Assembly (NCBI GenBank): GCA_025345505.1
Contig: JANVCC010009895.1
Coordinates: forward strand, 548,277-612,276
Origin: Todiramphus chloris collaris
Taxonomy: Eukaryota; Chordata; Aves; Coraciiformes; Alcedinidae
Direction: 5' to 3'
Length of the DNA stretch: 64,000 nt
The first letter of the stretch is position 1. The number at the start of each line of letters is the position of its first letter. The notes beneath the pieces were generated by a model. It was not told where the DNA came from and made no database searches. It worked only from the letters and a program-made list of their open reading frames with translations. Positions 1-12,425 of this stretch are shown here, one piece after another. Made by a program: the position numbers and the translations under genes.

Positions 1-816
1 TTTTTCATGTAGAAATCCCATCCTAAGAGCATGCTTTCTTAGTATATATTCCTGCATGCCTACTACTGTAGGTTATCACTGTTGGTTAACTTTGTCATTG
101 TTGTAGTGATTTGTTTGCACAATAGAGAAGTAGTCTCACTGAAGAGATCATCATTATTGTTTTATCCATCACTTTCACATCTTTTTTCCATGGTCCTGTG
201 ATTCTCCTATAACTGTTTTGTGCAGTCTCATGCATTCCTGTCTTTGTTTAGTGTTGTTGGTATGGGATTTGGTTATTATTTTGTTTGTTTATTTTTCCAA
301 TTGAACAAAGTATAGTGTATGTAATGTATGGTTTCTTATTCAATAATACCTTTTATCAAATAATGTTGTTTTAATTTTACTGGGTTTTATATATATATAA
401 TATATGAACAATAAAAAAGAATGCTTGAAGCAGAGGGAGAAATGCTTATATAACAGATTCTTAAGAGACTTAGAAAAGTAGGAATTATGTTTTGAGTATT
501 TAAATTAAGTATCTAAAAAAGCACAAATGCTTTTCGACAAAAAAATACTGAATATTCCTGTTCTATATACATCATATTAACAGCATCTTTATTCTGTAGC
601 TTAATTTGCCTTGCCATATTGCTTTAGATCTAGAGTTCTTCTGTTGATGTTTTGTCTCTTTTTGGAAGCATGTTCATCAGTGAAGAAGGGAGGGGAAGAA
701 AATGCAAATTACACCACAGCATAGAGTTGTTTGGAAAAGGACATCAATACAAGAGCAGAGTAAAAGGAGGACATAATGTGATAAGGTGGGATAGGGTAAA
801 TTGACAAACACAAAGG
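1..816. other. Unassigned AT-rich sequence, no gene seen
   Basis: No coding signal or repeat that I recognise. It is either CHD1 intron or upstream sequence. It ends where the first CR1 3' end begins. Confidence 0.5.
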
Positions 817-1240
817 AATAGAATCATAAAATCATAAAATGGTAGGGGTTGGAAGGGACCTCTGGAGATCATTGAGTCCAACCCCTCTGCCAATGCAGGA
901 ACACCTAGGGAAGGCCACACAGGAACAGATCCAGGCAGGTATTGAAAGTCTCTAGGGAAGGAGACTCCACAACCTCTCTGGGCAGCCTGTTCCAGTGCTC
1001 TGTCACTCTTATGGTGAAGAAGTTTTTCCTCATGTTGAGGTGGAACTTCCTGTGCTTCACCTTGCTACCATTCCGTCTCATCCTATCACAGGGCACAAGT
1101 GAAAAGAGACTGGCTCCTTCTACTTGACACCCACCCTTCAGATATTTGTAAACATTAATAACATCCCCTCTCAGTCTTCTCTTTTCCAGGCTAAACAGCC
1201 CCAGGGCTCTCAGCCTTTCCTTATAAGAGAGAATAGTTAA
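817..1240 (-). mobile_element. CR1 LINE 3' fragment, antisense
   Basis: Reads on the + strand as the reverse complement of a CR1 3' end: the AATCATAGAAT-like tail, then GGTTGGAAGGGACCTCTGGAGATCAT, here slightly degraded. The C-terminal reverse-transcriptase tail ([18 protein letters not shown]) follows in the minus frame. The copy is 5'-truncated near 1240. Confidence 0.9.
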
Positions 1241-3433
1241 CTGAAAATTTAGTTTTGTACGCTGTCTTTCATTAGATGTAAGAGATGTATGTTTTTTTCT
1301 ACCAGTCCCTTCAGAAAGGGTGAGGAAAAGACAGGAAGGTTCCAATTTAGGCTTAGGTGCCTGAAGATTGTCTCTTACATTCCAGTTTCAAGCAGACTTT
1401 TTTGAAAGAGGAGAAAAAAGGCTGGTTGTTTTGTACCCAAACTCTCTCTTCTAGACTACTTCAGGTGTCCACAACAGGATGAGTATGGTGTCCTCTTTCA
1501 CCCTTTGCTGAACTCTTTCAAATAAAAGCATCCAAAGAAAAGGCACTGACCCTGAACTTTACAGGAAGAGAAGGAGGCAAGAAATAAAGCACTTTGTCCT
1601 ATTATGTAAGAGGAACTCTGGAGAGCAAAGGATCAGAATGGCTTTTTCTGAAATTATATTTATGTAATAGCATTAGGTGGCAGTTAATTATGACAGTATT
1701 CTGAGAATTTAATTGAAGAAATATTTGAGTTTTAATGTTCCTTGAATCATAACACTAGAGATACAATGCCGAAATCTCAGTAATTAGTAGTGCCAGTTCA
1801 AGTGATTAATCTTGTAGAGGTCAGTGGTGCTATTTTGTTTTGATATGCATTACTGTGAGAAAAGTTAGACAAATTATGCACCCTAACTGGACAGCATCAG
1901 ATAATATTTAAAGCTCTTTATCTAGGGAAGGAATTGCTTGTATACTATGCCACAGATAATTCAGGGAAAATCAAAGAAGCCCATAGGCAAAGGAGAAAAA
2001 GAAAATGTGCCAAAGATGTTAAAATATAACTATCTCACAGCTATTATTTACATTAATTTACATTTTAAACACCTTTATTATAGAACTTAGGTTCTGGTTC
2101 TTTTAATAAAAGGATGAAAAAGTCTTGCTATCATGAAAGTATGTTTTGTTTTGGTGGGGGTGTGTGTTTTTTCTTTCCCCTAATGGAACAACTGTTTCGA
2201 AAGTTAAATTTTGCTATAGTATGAAATGTAGCTTTGTAGCTTGGTTAGCAGTGATAGCTTCCAATGACTATTTCTAGGAAATATACATGTTGTCTTAAAC
2301 TGTAACTCTTTTCCTTTTCAACCTCAAGAAAGATGAAACCACTTCTGGCATGCTGAGAAGTGTTTGGAGTGAGAGATTGCTTGTCTTTCAAGTTCTGAAA
2401 AGAACATAAACTTTTCTCATGTTGATTATGATTGGTTTTGCCCTATAATGGCTGTTACAGTATGCATTTTAGTGAATCAATAAAATGTCATCTGGGCTGC
2501 TAGAAATGTGTATGAAACTTCTATATCTTGTATATTGTTTGAAAAACTCAAACAATTAGATTTTTAAAACTATGGTAAACAAGTTCTTTGAACTGATAGT
2601 GATGCTGGTAGATGTTGCAGTCTAATAAGTTCTGGAGTGGTTTTGGTTTTTTGGGTGGTTTTTTTGTGTGTGTGTGTGTTTTGTCTTTTTTTAGTTATGT
2701 CAGTATTGTTCCTTGTAGAAAGGGGAAAAGGTATTAGACTGCATAGCATTTTAAGCACTTGGAAAAGCAACTGTGGTCTGTTATGATACAATGTATGTGC
2801 ATATATTAAAATTGAAAACAACAAAAATACTTAATTTGAAACTTACTTAGTTTTCCTAAATTCGGTATGGATTTGTACTGTTTTATACTTTGGTTTCAGG
2901 ACAGCAGTCTTCAGAAATATTGTCCTTGTCAATTGTGCTCACTTGTTACTCTGCTTTGTGGGATTTGTAAATTGGTAGGATGTTTTTTAGGATAATAAGT
3001 TATTCTCATGGAGCATCACTCACCAGCAGACAAATGAGTTGAGGACCAAGACTCTGTTTTCAAGGTGCTTGGCTTCAGCTGTAATAGTTCACTGCTGCTT
3101 TGTACCATTTTTCAAATAGCATAAAAATTGCTAAAATTCAGAGTAAATGTAAGAGCATTTAAAGTAAAATTTTGAAGTTTTTTCTTCCTTAGTTCCCTCT
3201 CTATTTGCAAGGAGATGATAGATGTAATTTTTTTATCTTTTTAACACATGCATGTGTGTAACTGTGTACCTTTTCTTAAATAATTATTTTTTAAAGAAAA
3301 TAATTAATTTTCTTAAATAATTCCATCCTTCCTCCTAAGGTTAGCATCTGAATTACTGGGGTTTAATCTGAATAACTGCTCACATGGTAGAGAGTTATAG
3401 GTAATCCCAGGACACAGATTAAAGATTTTTCAA
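1241..3433. other. Unique intronic or intergenic sequence
   Basis: About 2.2 kb of AT-rich, non-repetitive sequence with a short GT run near 2667-2680. Short open frames here show no recognisable domain. No CHD1 exon was recognised. Confidence 0.5.
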
Positions 3434-4256
3434 AGAATCACACAGAATCACAGGATGGTAGGGGTTGGAAGGGACCTCTGGAGATCATCTCATCCAACCC
3501 CCCTACCAAAGCAGGGTCACTTAGCAGGTTGCCCAGGATCGCAGTGTCCAGGTGGGTTTGGAATCTCTCCAGAGAAGGAGACTCCACAACCTCTGGGCAG
3601 CCTGGCATAGGGCTCTGTCACCCTCACAGGAAAAAAGTTTTTCCTCATGTTGAGGTGGAACTTCCTGTGTTCCAGTTTGTGCTCATTGCCCTTTGTCCTG
3701 TCGCTGGGCACCACTGAAAAGAGTCTGGCCCCATCCTCTTGACACCCACCCTTTAGATATTGATGAGCATTGATAAGATCCCCTCTCAGTCTTCTCTTCT
3801 CCAGATAAACAGGCCCAGGGCTCTCAGCCTTTCCTCATAAGAGACATGCTTCAGTCCCCTTGTCATCTTTGTAGCCTCCACTGAATTCTCTCCAGTAGTT
3901 CCTTGTCTCTGTTGAACTGGGGAGCCCAGAACCGGACGCAGTACTCCAGATGCGGCCTCACCAGGGCAGAGTAGAGGGGAACGAGAACCTCCCTCGACCT
4001 GCTGGCCATAGTCTTCTTAATACACCCCAGGATACCATTTACCTTCTTAGCTGCAAGAGCACATGGCTGGCTCATGGTTAACTTGTTGTCCACCAGGACC
4101 CCAGGTCCTTCTCCACAGAGCTGCTTTCCAGCAGGTCAACCCCTCCTCTGTACTGGTGCATGGGGTTATTCCTCCCTAAGTGCAGGACCCTACACTTGTC
4201 CTTGTTGAAATTCATTAGGTTCCCCTCCACCCAACTCTTCAGCCTGTCCAGGTCTT
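3434..4256 (-). mobile_element. CR1 LINE, 5'-truncated, antisense
   Basis: Starts with the CR1 3' end (cacagaatcacaggatggtag) and runs through the 3' half of ORF2 in minus orientation. The [16 protein letters not shown] and [12 protein letters not shown] stretches typical of the CR1 RT C-terminus are visible, with frameshifts. It ends abruptly at about 4256. Confidence 0.92.
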
Positions 4257-5153
4257 ATGTTCATTTTTAATAATTAAGGGTTGTTTAATGTGTCTGTGTT
4301 AGGGAGAAAGGAATGCTGCTGTCCCTTACTGTTTTTTACTCCTTAGTGTGCTAGTAGTTTTGTGTTTGCAGTAAAATATGGGGAGGCTGGGCAAGGAAAA
4401 TTCTGTTTTTCTTTCATGAATACATTAGCTAAAATACTACTAGCAAAAAAACAAATGGGTACAGTTAAGTCCTGAGGCAAGGTGAATCTGGGCCCTGATT
4501 AGGTGATACTGAGAAGTAATGATTGTTAAATTTTTACTAGGTTAGCACTAGACAAGTGAATCAAAATTAAAAAGCCAAGTACAGATATATCCGAGTGCTC
4601 TCTAGCGGTGAATTGACATAGTGTAGCAAACTGCTAGTAGCTGTGTTAAAAAGAAGTTGAAATTGAAAACTATTAATACAGTAGCCTGCTACAGTAGTTT
4701 TTCAGTAAGACATAATTTTCAAAATACTTAATTTTCAATACGTCAGTTTTTATGGGCACAGATTAAGAGATGCGATTAGAATGCTGCAGACGTTTTGGCA
4801 TGAGGGGAAAAAAAGGGTTTTACTCTCCTCTTTAGATAACACTTCTTTATTCTAAGGAAATCTTGTCATAATGTGAAGACTTTCTTGAATTCATGTTTTT
4901 TTAGAAAGTAGGTCTGCCGTTTTTATTGTTGCTTGCTTTCTTACAAGTATTACTTCAGAAATAAGTAAGGTATTGTTTTATCTCAGAAGTTGGTAGTCTG
5001 CCTGATGCTGATCAATTTCTTATACTAACTATATATTCTAAGAGTTAGCTTTTAGAGATAAATGATAAATAAATCTTAGGCTGAAATTTTCCATTTAACT
5101 TCTTTAATAGGTAAGTAGTCCTGTTAGGCAAGAGACTTTTTTGTGGTATTGAT
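4257..5153. other. Unique sequence, no gene seen
   Basis: AT-rich spacer between two CR1 copies. No domain, RNA gene or exon recognised. Confidence 0.5.
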
Positions 5154-5645
5154 ACAATCACAGAATAATAGGGGCTGGAAGGGACCTCTGGAGATCATCT
5201 AGTCCAATCCCCTTGCCAAAGCAGGTTCACCTAGAGAAGGTCGCACAGGAATGTGTCCAGATGGGTTTTGAATGTCTCCAGAGATAGAGACTCCACCACC
5301 TCTCTGAGCAGCCTATTCCAAGTGCTCTGTCACCCTTACAGTAAAGAAGTTCCTTTTCATGTTTAGATGGAACTTCGTATGTTCAAGTTTGTGTCCATTA
5401 CCTCGTCCTGTCACTGGGCACCACTGAAAAAAGACTGGTCCCACCCTCCTGATGCCCACCTTTTGAGTATTTATAAGCATTGATAAGATCCCCTCTTAGT
5501 TTTCTCCAGACTAAAAAGACCCAACTCCCTCAACCTTTCCTCATAAGAGAGATGTTCTAGTTCCTTAATCTTCGTAGCCCTTTGCTGTACCCTCTTCATG
5601 TTTCCTGTCCTTCTTGAGCCGGGGAACCCAGAACATATACAAATA
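5154..5645 (-). mobile_element. CR1 LINE 3' fragment, antisense
   Basis: A second short copy in the same orientation as the previous one. It begins with caatcacagaataataggggctggaaggg and stops at about 5640 inside the ORF2 C-terminus. It lies about 50 bp left of an older, much longer CR1. Confidence 0.9.
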
Positions 5646-5696
5646 TGTTTTCCTTCAAGTGCTGCAATTGCCAAATAGCTTGGTTGGGGAATGAGT

Positions 5697-8600
5697 TCAT
5701 AGAATCATAGAATACCAGGTTGGAAGGAACCTCAAGGATCATCTGGTCCAACCTTTCTTGGCAAAAGCCCAGTCTAGACAATATGGCCCAGCACCCTGTC
5801 CAGCTGTATCTTTTAAGTGTCTAATGTTGGGGATTCCACCACTTCCCTGGGAAGATTATTCCCATGACTTATTATTCTCATTGTGAAAAATTTTCTTCTT
5901 CTATCTGATCAGAGTCTCCCTGGAAGTAACTTGCACCCATTACCTCTCATCTTTTCCATGTAACTCCTTGTCAAAAGGGAGTGCCCATCTTCTTTGGAGC
6001 TACCCTTTACATACTGGAACATGGTGATAAGGTCTCCCCTGAACCTTCTTTTCTCAAGGCTGAAGAAACTTGTTTCTCTCAGTCTTTCTTCATATGGCAG
6101 CTTCCCAGTCCTTGGATCATCTTGGTGGCCCTTCTCTGGACCCTTTCCAGCCTGTCCACATCTTTTTTTTGCATAGCAGGGACCAAAACTGAACATACTA
6201 TTCCAGATGTGGCCTGCTCAGCACTGAGTCACGTGGGATAATGACTATCTCTGCTGGTGATGCCCTTGTTGATGCAGCCCAGCATCCCATTGGCTTTCTT
6301 TGCTGCAGCATCAGCAACACACTGTTCACTCAGATGGAGCTGCTTGTCCACCAAGACCCCCAGGTCCCTTTCCACATAGCTGCTCCCCAGCTGGGTAGTT
6401 CCCAGCCTGTGTTGCATTCCTGAATTATGTTTTCCCAGGTGCAAGACCTTACACTTGTCCTTGTTGAACTTCATCAGGCTCTTGTAGCTCACTCTTCCAG
6501 CCTATCCAGATCTTCCTTCAGGGAGGTTCTCCCTTCTCAGTTTGGTGTCATCAGCAAACTTCATCAGGGTGCACTTGATCCCCTCATACAGATCACTTAT
6601 GAAGATACTGAACAGCATTGGGCCCAATATTGAGCCCTGGGGGACCCCACTTGTGACAGGTTATCAGTTTGAAAAGGAGATACTTCCCAGCACTTTCTGG
6701 GTGCAAGCCTGTCATTCAGTTCCCCACCCATTGCATGGACCGCTTGTCTACACCGTAATGCATCAGTTTCTGTAGGAGGAGGCTGTGGGGAACCATATCA
6801 AAAGCCTTGGAGAAATCCAGGTAGATAATGTCCACCACTTGCCCCACATCAACCAAGCAGTTTACTTTGTCATCAAAAGTGATCAGGTTCGTCAAGCACT
6901 ATTTGTTCCATAGCTTTCCCAGGGACCATAGTAAGACTGATGGGCCTATAATTTCCTGGATTCTCCTTTAAGCCCTTCTTGTAGTGACATTATCCTTCTT
7001 CCAGTTTCTGAGATGTCCCCAGATCTCTATGACCTCTCAAAGATTATGGAGAGTGACTTCAATGTTGTCAGCCATATCTCTTAACACCCTTGGATGGATA
7101 TTGTTAGGGCCCATAGATTTGTAGGGGCTAAGCTCCTGTAATAGTTCACATATCAACTCTTCCTTCATTGACAGTGGGTCTGTGTCTGCATCTACATGGA
7201 GAGAGCAAAACTCAAGGCCTGTGACCCAACAGTGCTGGTAAAGCCAAAGGTGAAGAAAGTGTTGAGACCCTCTGCCTTTTCAGTGTTGTTGGTGATTCAG
7301 TCACCTCTCCTGTTTAACAGCAGGCCAGTATTTTCCTTCTGTTTCTGCTTGTTCTTTACATACATGAAGAACCCTTTCTTCTAGTTTTTGATGTCTCTGG
7401 ATAATTTCAATTTGAGCTGAGCTTTTGCTTTTCTAACTGCATCTCTGCACACCCTGGCAGTGCCCTTCTAGTTCTCAAAAGGTGTTTGCTTTTCCATCTC
7501 TGATGTGCTTCTCTTTTGGTTTTGAGCAGTTAAGCCAAGGGGGTCTCCTGCTCTGCCTACTTCCCTTACCTTTAAAGAGGATGAACTGATTTTGTGCTTC
7601 CAGGAGAGCATTCTTGACAAACTCCCACTGCTCACTGGCTCCTTTATCCTTCATGGAAGCTTCCTATGGAATCCCTCCCAACTGAGCTCTGAGTGAGATG
7701 AAGTTTGTGCTTCTAAAATCTAAAACGTTTGTCTTATTACTAACCTCATGCATGCTCAGCAGGATCTCAAACTCCACAATACTGTGATCACTGCAGCCAA
7801 GACTGTCACTAATCGAGATATATGTTACAAAGCAGGTTTTCTTGGTTTGTGAGTAGCAAGTCCAGCAGTGCCTCATTCCTGGCTGTCACATCTAACATTT
7901 GTGTGAGGAAGCAGTCCTCTGTGCATGGGATGACACGTGAGCTGCTGTACTGTTCTTCCAACAGATGTCTGGGTAGTTGAAGTCACCCATAAGAACCAGG
8001 TTCTGTTGACCTGAAACTTGCTTAAGTGGCACAAACATTGCTTTGTTGACCTTATTGTCTTGGTTTGGAGGTTGGTAGCAAGATCTCCCTTAGAGACAAA
8101 CCCTCTGATCCTCATCCAGAGGCATTTGATAGGCCTTCCACAATTGCTGTAGTTGACTTCTATACATTCAAGGTTCTCCTTAACATAAACCGTGACTCCT
8201 CCTCCTCCTCTTCTTCCCTGCCTGTCTTTACTAAATAGCCTATAGCCATCCACCACAGTCCTCCAGTCATGTGACTTGTCCCACCATATTCCAATTATTC
8301 CTATGATACCATAAATTTCCAACTGGGCATGGAGCTCCAGTTCCTCCTCTTTGCTTCCCAGGCTCTGTGCATTGGTATACATATACTCGAGATGGTTTGC
8401 CTTCTGATTCTCATCTTGGAAGGCAGCTAAGTAACATTTGTCGCTGCTCTGGTTGGCCTGGCTTATTCCGCAGTTGGATGCAATGGCATGAGCATTGCCA
8501 TCTTGGACCCCACCCCCAGAGTCCTTCAGTTTAAAGCCCTCCTGACCAAGTTGGCCAGCCTGCTGACAAAGATTGTTTTGCCTCTTTGAGACAGGTGGAT

Positions 8601-9115
8601 TCCATCCCTCCGTAACAGGTTATATGTCGCTGTTTATGCCGGGAGCAGAGAGACGCAGCAACATATAAGTTCAGCAAGAGCAGGCAAAAGAAGCAACTTT
8701 ATTAATTTACAACCCCATTTTTATACCCCAGCCCCATAGGGTGATTGGTCAGTAATCACCCATCTCCTAGGGTGATTGGTTAAAGTCCTACAGCACCTAT
8801 TTCAAAATATTTTTACAATGTACCATAAACAAAACTTATCGAAACACCATGTGCTAGTCTAGTTTACAAAACCGTCCTACTATTTCTCATAACACGTGTG
8901 AGAAAGGCAGGGTTCTCACAGAATATTGTGAGAACCTAGGAAAATTCCTCTGCTAGCAGCTTTTCAGCATCCACAGTTATATAGCCCTCAAAGAATGTCC
9001 CATTGTCATAAAACCCAAAACCCTCGTGACAGCACCAGACATGTAGCCAGCAGTTGATATTCATTATTTGTCTATTTCTGGTTGCTCCCTTTCCTCTAAC
9101 TGGTAAAATGGAAGA
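5697..9115 (-). mobile_element. Long, older CR1 LINE, antisense, interrupted by an LTR
   Basis: The 3' end lies at 5697 (tcatagaatcatagaataccaggttgg, a different subfamily from the short copies). Minus-strand ORF2 remains follow in reverse order: RT C-terminus near 5900-6490, RT core near 6500-7000, and endonuclease near 7660-8380 (starting YTNAQSLGSKEEEL, with a GVTVYVKENL stretch). Many stops and frameshifts show that it is dead. The CR1 sequence is broken at 8625-8975 by an LTR and resumes to about 9115. Confidence 0.88.
8625..8975 (-). mobile_element. Solo LTR (class II ERV) with 6-bp target duplication gttata
   Basis: 351 bp, starts TG and ends CA, and is flanked by gttata at 8619-8624 and 8976-8981, inside the long CR1. 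Read on the minus strand, a TATAAAA box lies at 8718-8725 and an AATAAA signal at 8698-8703, so the LTR points leftwards. Its last 70 bp on the minus strand (8625-8694) recur at 39757-39826 next to a betaretrovirus-like pol remnant (3 mismatches), which links the two. A 6-bp duplication fits alpha- or betaretroviral integration. Confidence 0.88.
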
Positions 9116-11060
9116 AGAGTGTAAAGTTGAATTTGAAACATTATAGTATTAAGTTCTTATTTAAAAAAAAGTCAGTTGAATGTCATAGTTTAAAATAGTG
9201 ATATATCAGTTTTACACTTTGTGAAAAAAGAAATGTGAGGTTTTTAATTTTTTTTTTTTTTTTTTTTGAGGTTTGTCTGAAGTACAGGAAAAACAAGGAC
9301 ACAGTCTACACCTGGCAATATGTGACAGCTAGTGATTTGCCTTGGCATAAACTTGTTCTTTTCTAGCTCTTAGACTACAGTGATCTCAGCGGTAGAAATA
9401 AAAAATACTAACTTTCTCTCTGATGTTTGGAAAAGTTAGGGTTTGGGGGTGTTTTTGGAGGGGGTTTGGTGGTGTGGTTTTTTGTTGTTTTGGTTTTTTT
9501 TTAATGCTGAAAATTGAGCATTTATCCTGTAGCATTTACTGTATAGTGTGTTTTGACTAGAGTTCCTTATCACTGTTACTGTTAGTTTAAATCCATTACA
9601 TTTTTCAGAGTAAAGTACTTTGATATACAGACTGTTGCAGCTATTTGAGTTGTAAAAGTAGTGTCATGCAGTGCTGCTTCTACAATCTCAGCAATCTATA
9701 GTGTATCTTCATTGCAGAATATGAAGAATGTACTCTCATGTTGTCCTGCTTCCTACCTCCATTGCAGATACAAACTTTAGGGTTTGGGGTTGTAATAGTG
9801 ACCTTGTAGGGGTTATGTCTCCAAGTCAAAGTTCTACTAAAGCTTAGGGTAGAAATGGACCTCCTTCTCAGTGACAACACATGATAAATTAAATGTGTGT
9901 TGGTAGTCCTCAGGGCCTTCTACAGCTGGTCATACTGTGGCCAATGAATAGACAAGTTCTCCACACTTCAGTAAAAATGAAGTCACAGCTATTCATCTTG
10001 TCTGTTTTTGCTGTAGTTACATCAAGATCTCTGTGAATATGTGGTACATATAAGAGGGTGTACAGACAGAAACTAATGTAGTTTCACACATCTGCATTAA
10101 TTTATATGACTAGAGTTGAAGTAAACTCTACCAAGTATGCACTAGTCCTCTGTGCTTGAACTCCTATAGGTACATTTTACCAGTGAATTTGAAACTTTTT
10201 AAAGCATGTATGAGCACTGCTATAGCATCTCAAGATATGATAAATATTTTAGCAAGGCCTTGTTTTCAAAAAAAATTTCCTGATGCTCAGTTTGCTTTTT
10301 CCCATTTTCTTGTACTGATTTAACACAAATGAGATAAGACAGCTTAGTAAGACTTGTGGATGGTAGGACCTGATTTTTTTCTTTATTCTAAGTACAAATT
10401 ATCTGTCTACGGTAGTGATCCTGCATTCTTTCTCTTAGAGGGTTCTATTAGGGTAGCCCAAAAACAATTGTGATGAACCTTATTATTTGATTCCCCCCCC
10501 CTTGTTTCTTGTATTTTCCTTCCTTTAGTTCCCCATCCCTCTTGGTTCTAGCTACAGATTTGTATTATAAACTTGCATTTATCAAGAAGTCACTTGAATA
10601 TTGACTTTGAAACTTTTACTCTTTTTCAGGTGTTACTATTAGTTGATATGCAGTCTGGTCATATTACCTTCATGTATAAATTGTGTCAGTTTACTGTGAG
10701 AAGCAGGGATGATGAGATTGGTCTTATTTTGCTGATCCTGCTAAGTCCAGTGGGGAAATCCATCCCCAGGCAGCCATTGTTAAGAGGCAGTATTGCCAAC
10801 ATAAGGAATATATGCATTTTATTGGAATACTGTATGACCCACTTAACGGAGAGCATAGATGATAGCTAGTTGATCTCTTCATAAAGAAAATGATTTCAAA
10901 ATAGTTGAGTTCTTGACATCTACCTCCTGAACAAATACTTGCAATATTTATTAGAATTTTTCTTTCTGTCTCACAATCATTTTGGTTTTGAACTTGTCAC
11001 TTACTTCCTATGTTGAAAAGCATTAAACTGTTAAAATTTCCCATCAACTGTGAATCTTAC
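9116..11060. other. Unique sequence with poly-T tract, no gene seen
   Basis: AT-rich stretch of about 1.9 kb. It contains a poly-T run at about 9247-9266 and a G/T-rich patch near 9430-9500. A 98-codon open frame at 10573-10869 has no recognisable domain and no splice context that would make it a CHD1 exon. Confidence 0.45.
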
Positions 11061-11112
11061 TGACATGAGGTCAGAGTCCCTTGGGATGCAGTCCTGAAGG
11101 GCAAAGGAGACT
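11061..11112 (+). mobile_element. CR1 fragment abutting the gap, sense
   Basis: One + frame of about 11071-11112 reads VRVPWDAVLKGKGD, the linker after the CR1 endonuclease (compare RVSWDKVLERRG at about 16108-16143 and RVPWETACEDLEV near 30840). It is cut by the assembly gap. Confidence 0.65.
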
Positions 11113-12044
11113 NNNNNNNNNNNNNNNNNNNNNNNNNNNNNNNNNNNNNNNNNNNNNNNNNNNNNNNNNNNNNNNNNNNNNNNNNNNNNNNNNNNNNNNN
11201 NNNNNNNNNNNNNNNNNNNNNNNNNNNNNNNNNNNNNNNNNNNNNNNNNNNNNNNNNNNNNNNNNNNNNNNNNNNNNNNNNNNNNNNNNNNNNNNNNNNN
11301 NNNNNNNNNNNNNNNNNNNNNNNNNNNNNNNNNNNNNNNNNNNNNNNNNNNNNNNNNNNNNNNNNNNNNNNNNNNNNNNNNNNNNNNNNNNNNNNNNNNN
11401 NNNNNNNNNNNNNNNNNNNNNNNNNNNNNNNNNNNNNNNNNNNNNNNNNNNNNNNNNNNNNNNNNNNNNNNNNNNNNNNNNNNNNNNNNNNNNNNNNNNN
11501 NNNNNNNNNNNNNNNNNNNNNNNNNNNNNNNNNNNNNNNNNNNNNNNNNNNNNNNNNNNNNNNNNNNNNNNNNNNNNNNNNNNNNNNNNNNNNNNNNNNN
11601 NNNNNNNNNNNNNNNNNNNNNNNNNNNNNNNNNNNNNNNNNNNNNNNNNNNNNNNNNNNNNNNNNNNNNNNNNNNNNNNNNNNNNNNNNNNNNNNNNNNN
11701 NNNNNNNNNNNNNNNNNNNNNNNNNNNNNNNNNNNNNNNNNNNNNNNNNNNNNNNNNNNNNNNNNNNNNNNNNNNNNNNNNNNNNNNNNNNNNNNNNNNN
11801 NNNNNNNNNNNNNNNNNNNNNNNNNNNNNNNNNNNNNNNNNNNNNNNNNNNNNNNNNNNNNNNNNNNNNNNNNNNNNNNNNNNNNNNNNNNNNNNNNNNN
11901 NNNNNNNNNNNNNNNNNNNNNNNNNNNNNNNNNNNNNNNNNNNNNNNNNNNNNNNNNNNNNNNNNNNNNNNNNNNNNNNNNNNNNNNNNNNNNNNNNNNN
12001 NNNNNNNNNNNNNNNNNNNNNNNNNNNNNNNNNNNNNNNNNNNN
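11113..12044. other. Assembly gap (932 N)
   Basis: Unsequenced. It is flanked on the left by a + strand CR1 piece and on the right by a minus-strand CR1 piece, so the missing sequence probably includes CR1. It could also hide an upstream CHD1 exon. Confidence 0.99.
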
Positions 12045-12305
12045 TTAGTATTGTCATCAAACTTACTTAATGTACATTTAACTCCTGCACCCAGATCATT
12101 TATAGAAACATTGAAGAGCACTGGCCCTAAAATTGAGCCCAGGGGAATGCCACTGTTGACTAGATGCCAGCCTGATGTAACCCCATTTACTACAGCTCCT
12201 TGACTCCAACCCATCAGCCAATTGCTCACCCATCATATTATGGACTTGTCTAGTTGTGTGCTGGACATGTTGTCCAGAAGGATACCGTGAGAGACAACGA
12301 TTGAA
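12045..12305 (-). mobile_element. CR1 RT fragment, antisense
   Basis: The minus frame shows [15 protein letters not shown] and [10 protein letters not shown], the CR1 RT core, running into the gap. It is the right-hand flank of the gap. Confidence 0.85.
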
Positions 12306-12425
12306 ATCATGAACATGAAAACCAACCAAAATAAAACCCCAAACAAAACAAAACAAAACAAAAAAAAAAAAAACCCCACAAAAAAAAGAATCCTTAAGAG
12401 CTTTTGAATATTACAGTAAGAAATC
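12306..12425. repeat. A-rich simple sequence
   Basis: Tandem AAAAC units followed by a run of A, between two antisense CR1 copies. Confidence 0.7.

Noticed and set aside
10573-10869. 98-codon open frame as an exon or small gene
   Set aside because: No domain, no conserved splice context, and no match to CHD1.
11057-12229. Long open frames of 329-390 codons
   Set aside because: They are almost entirely undetermined bases of the assembly gap.
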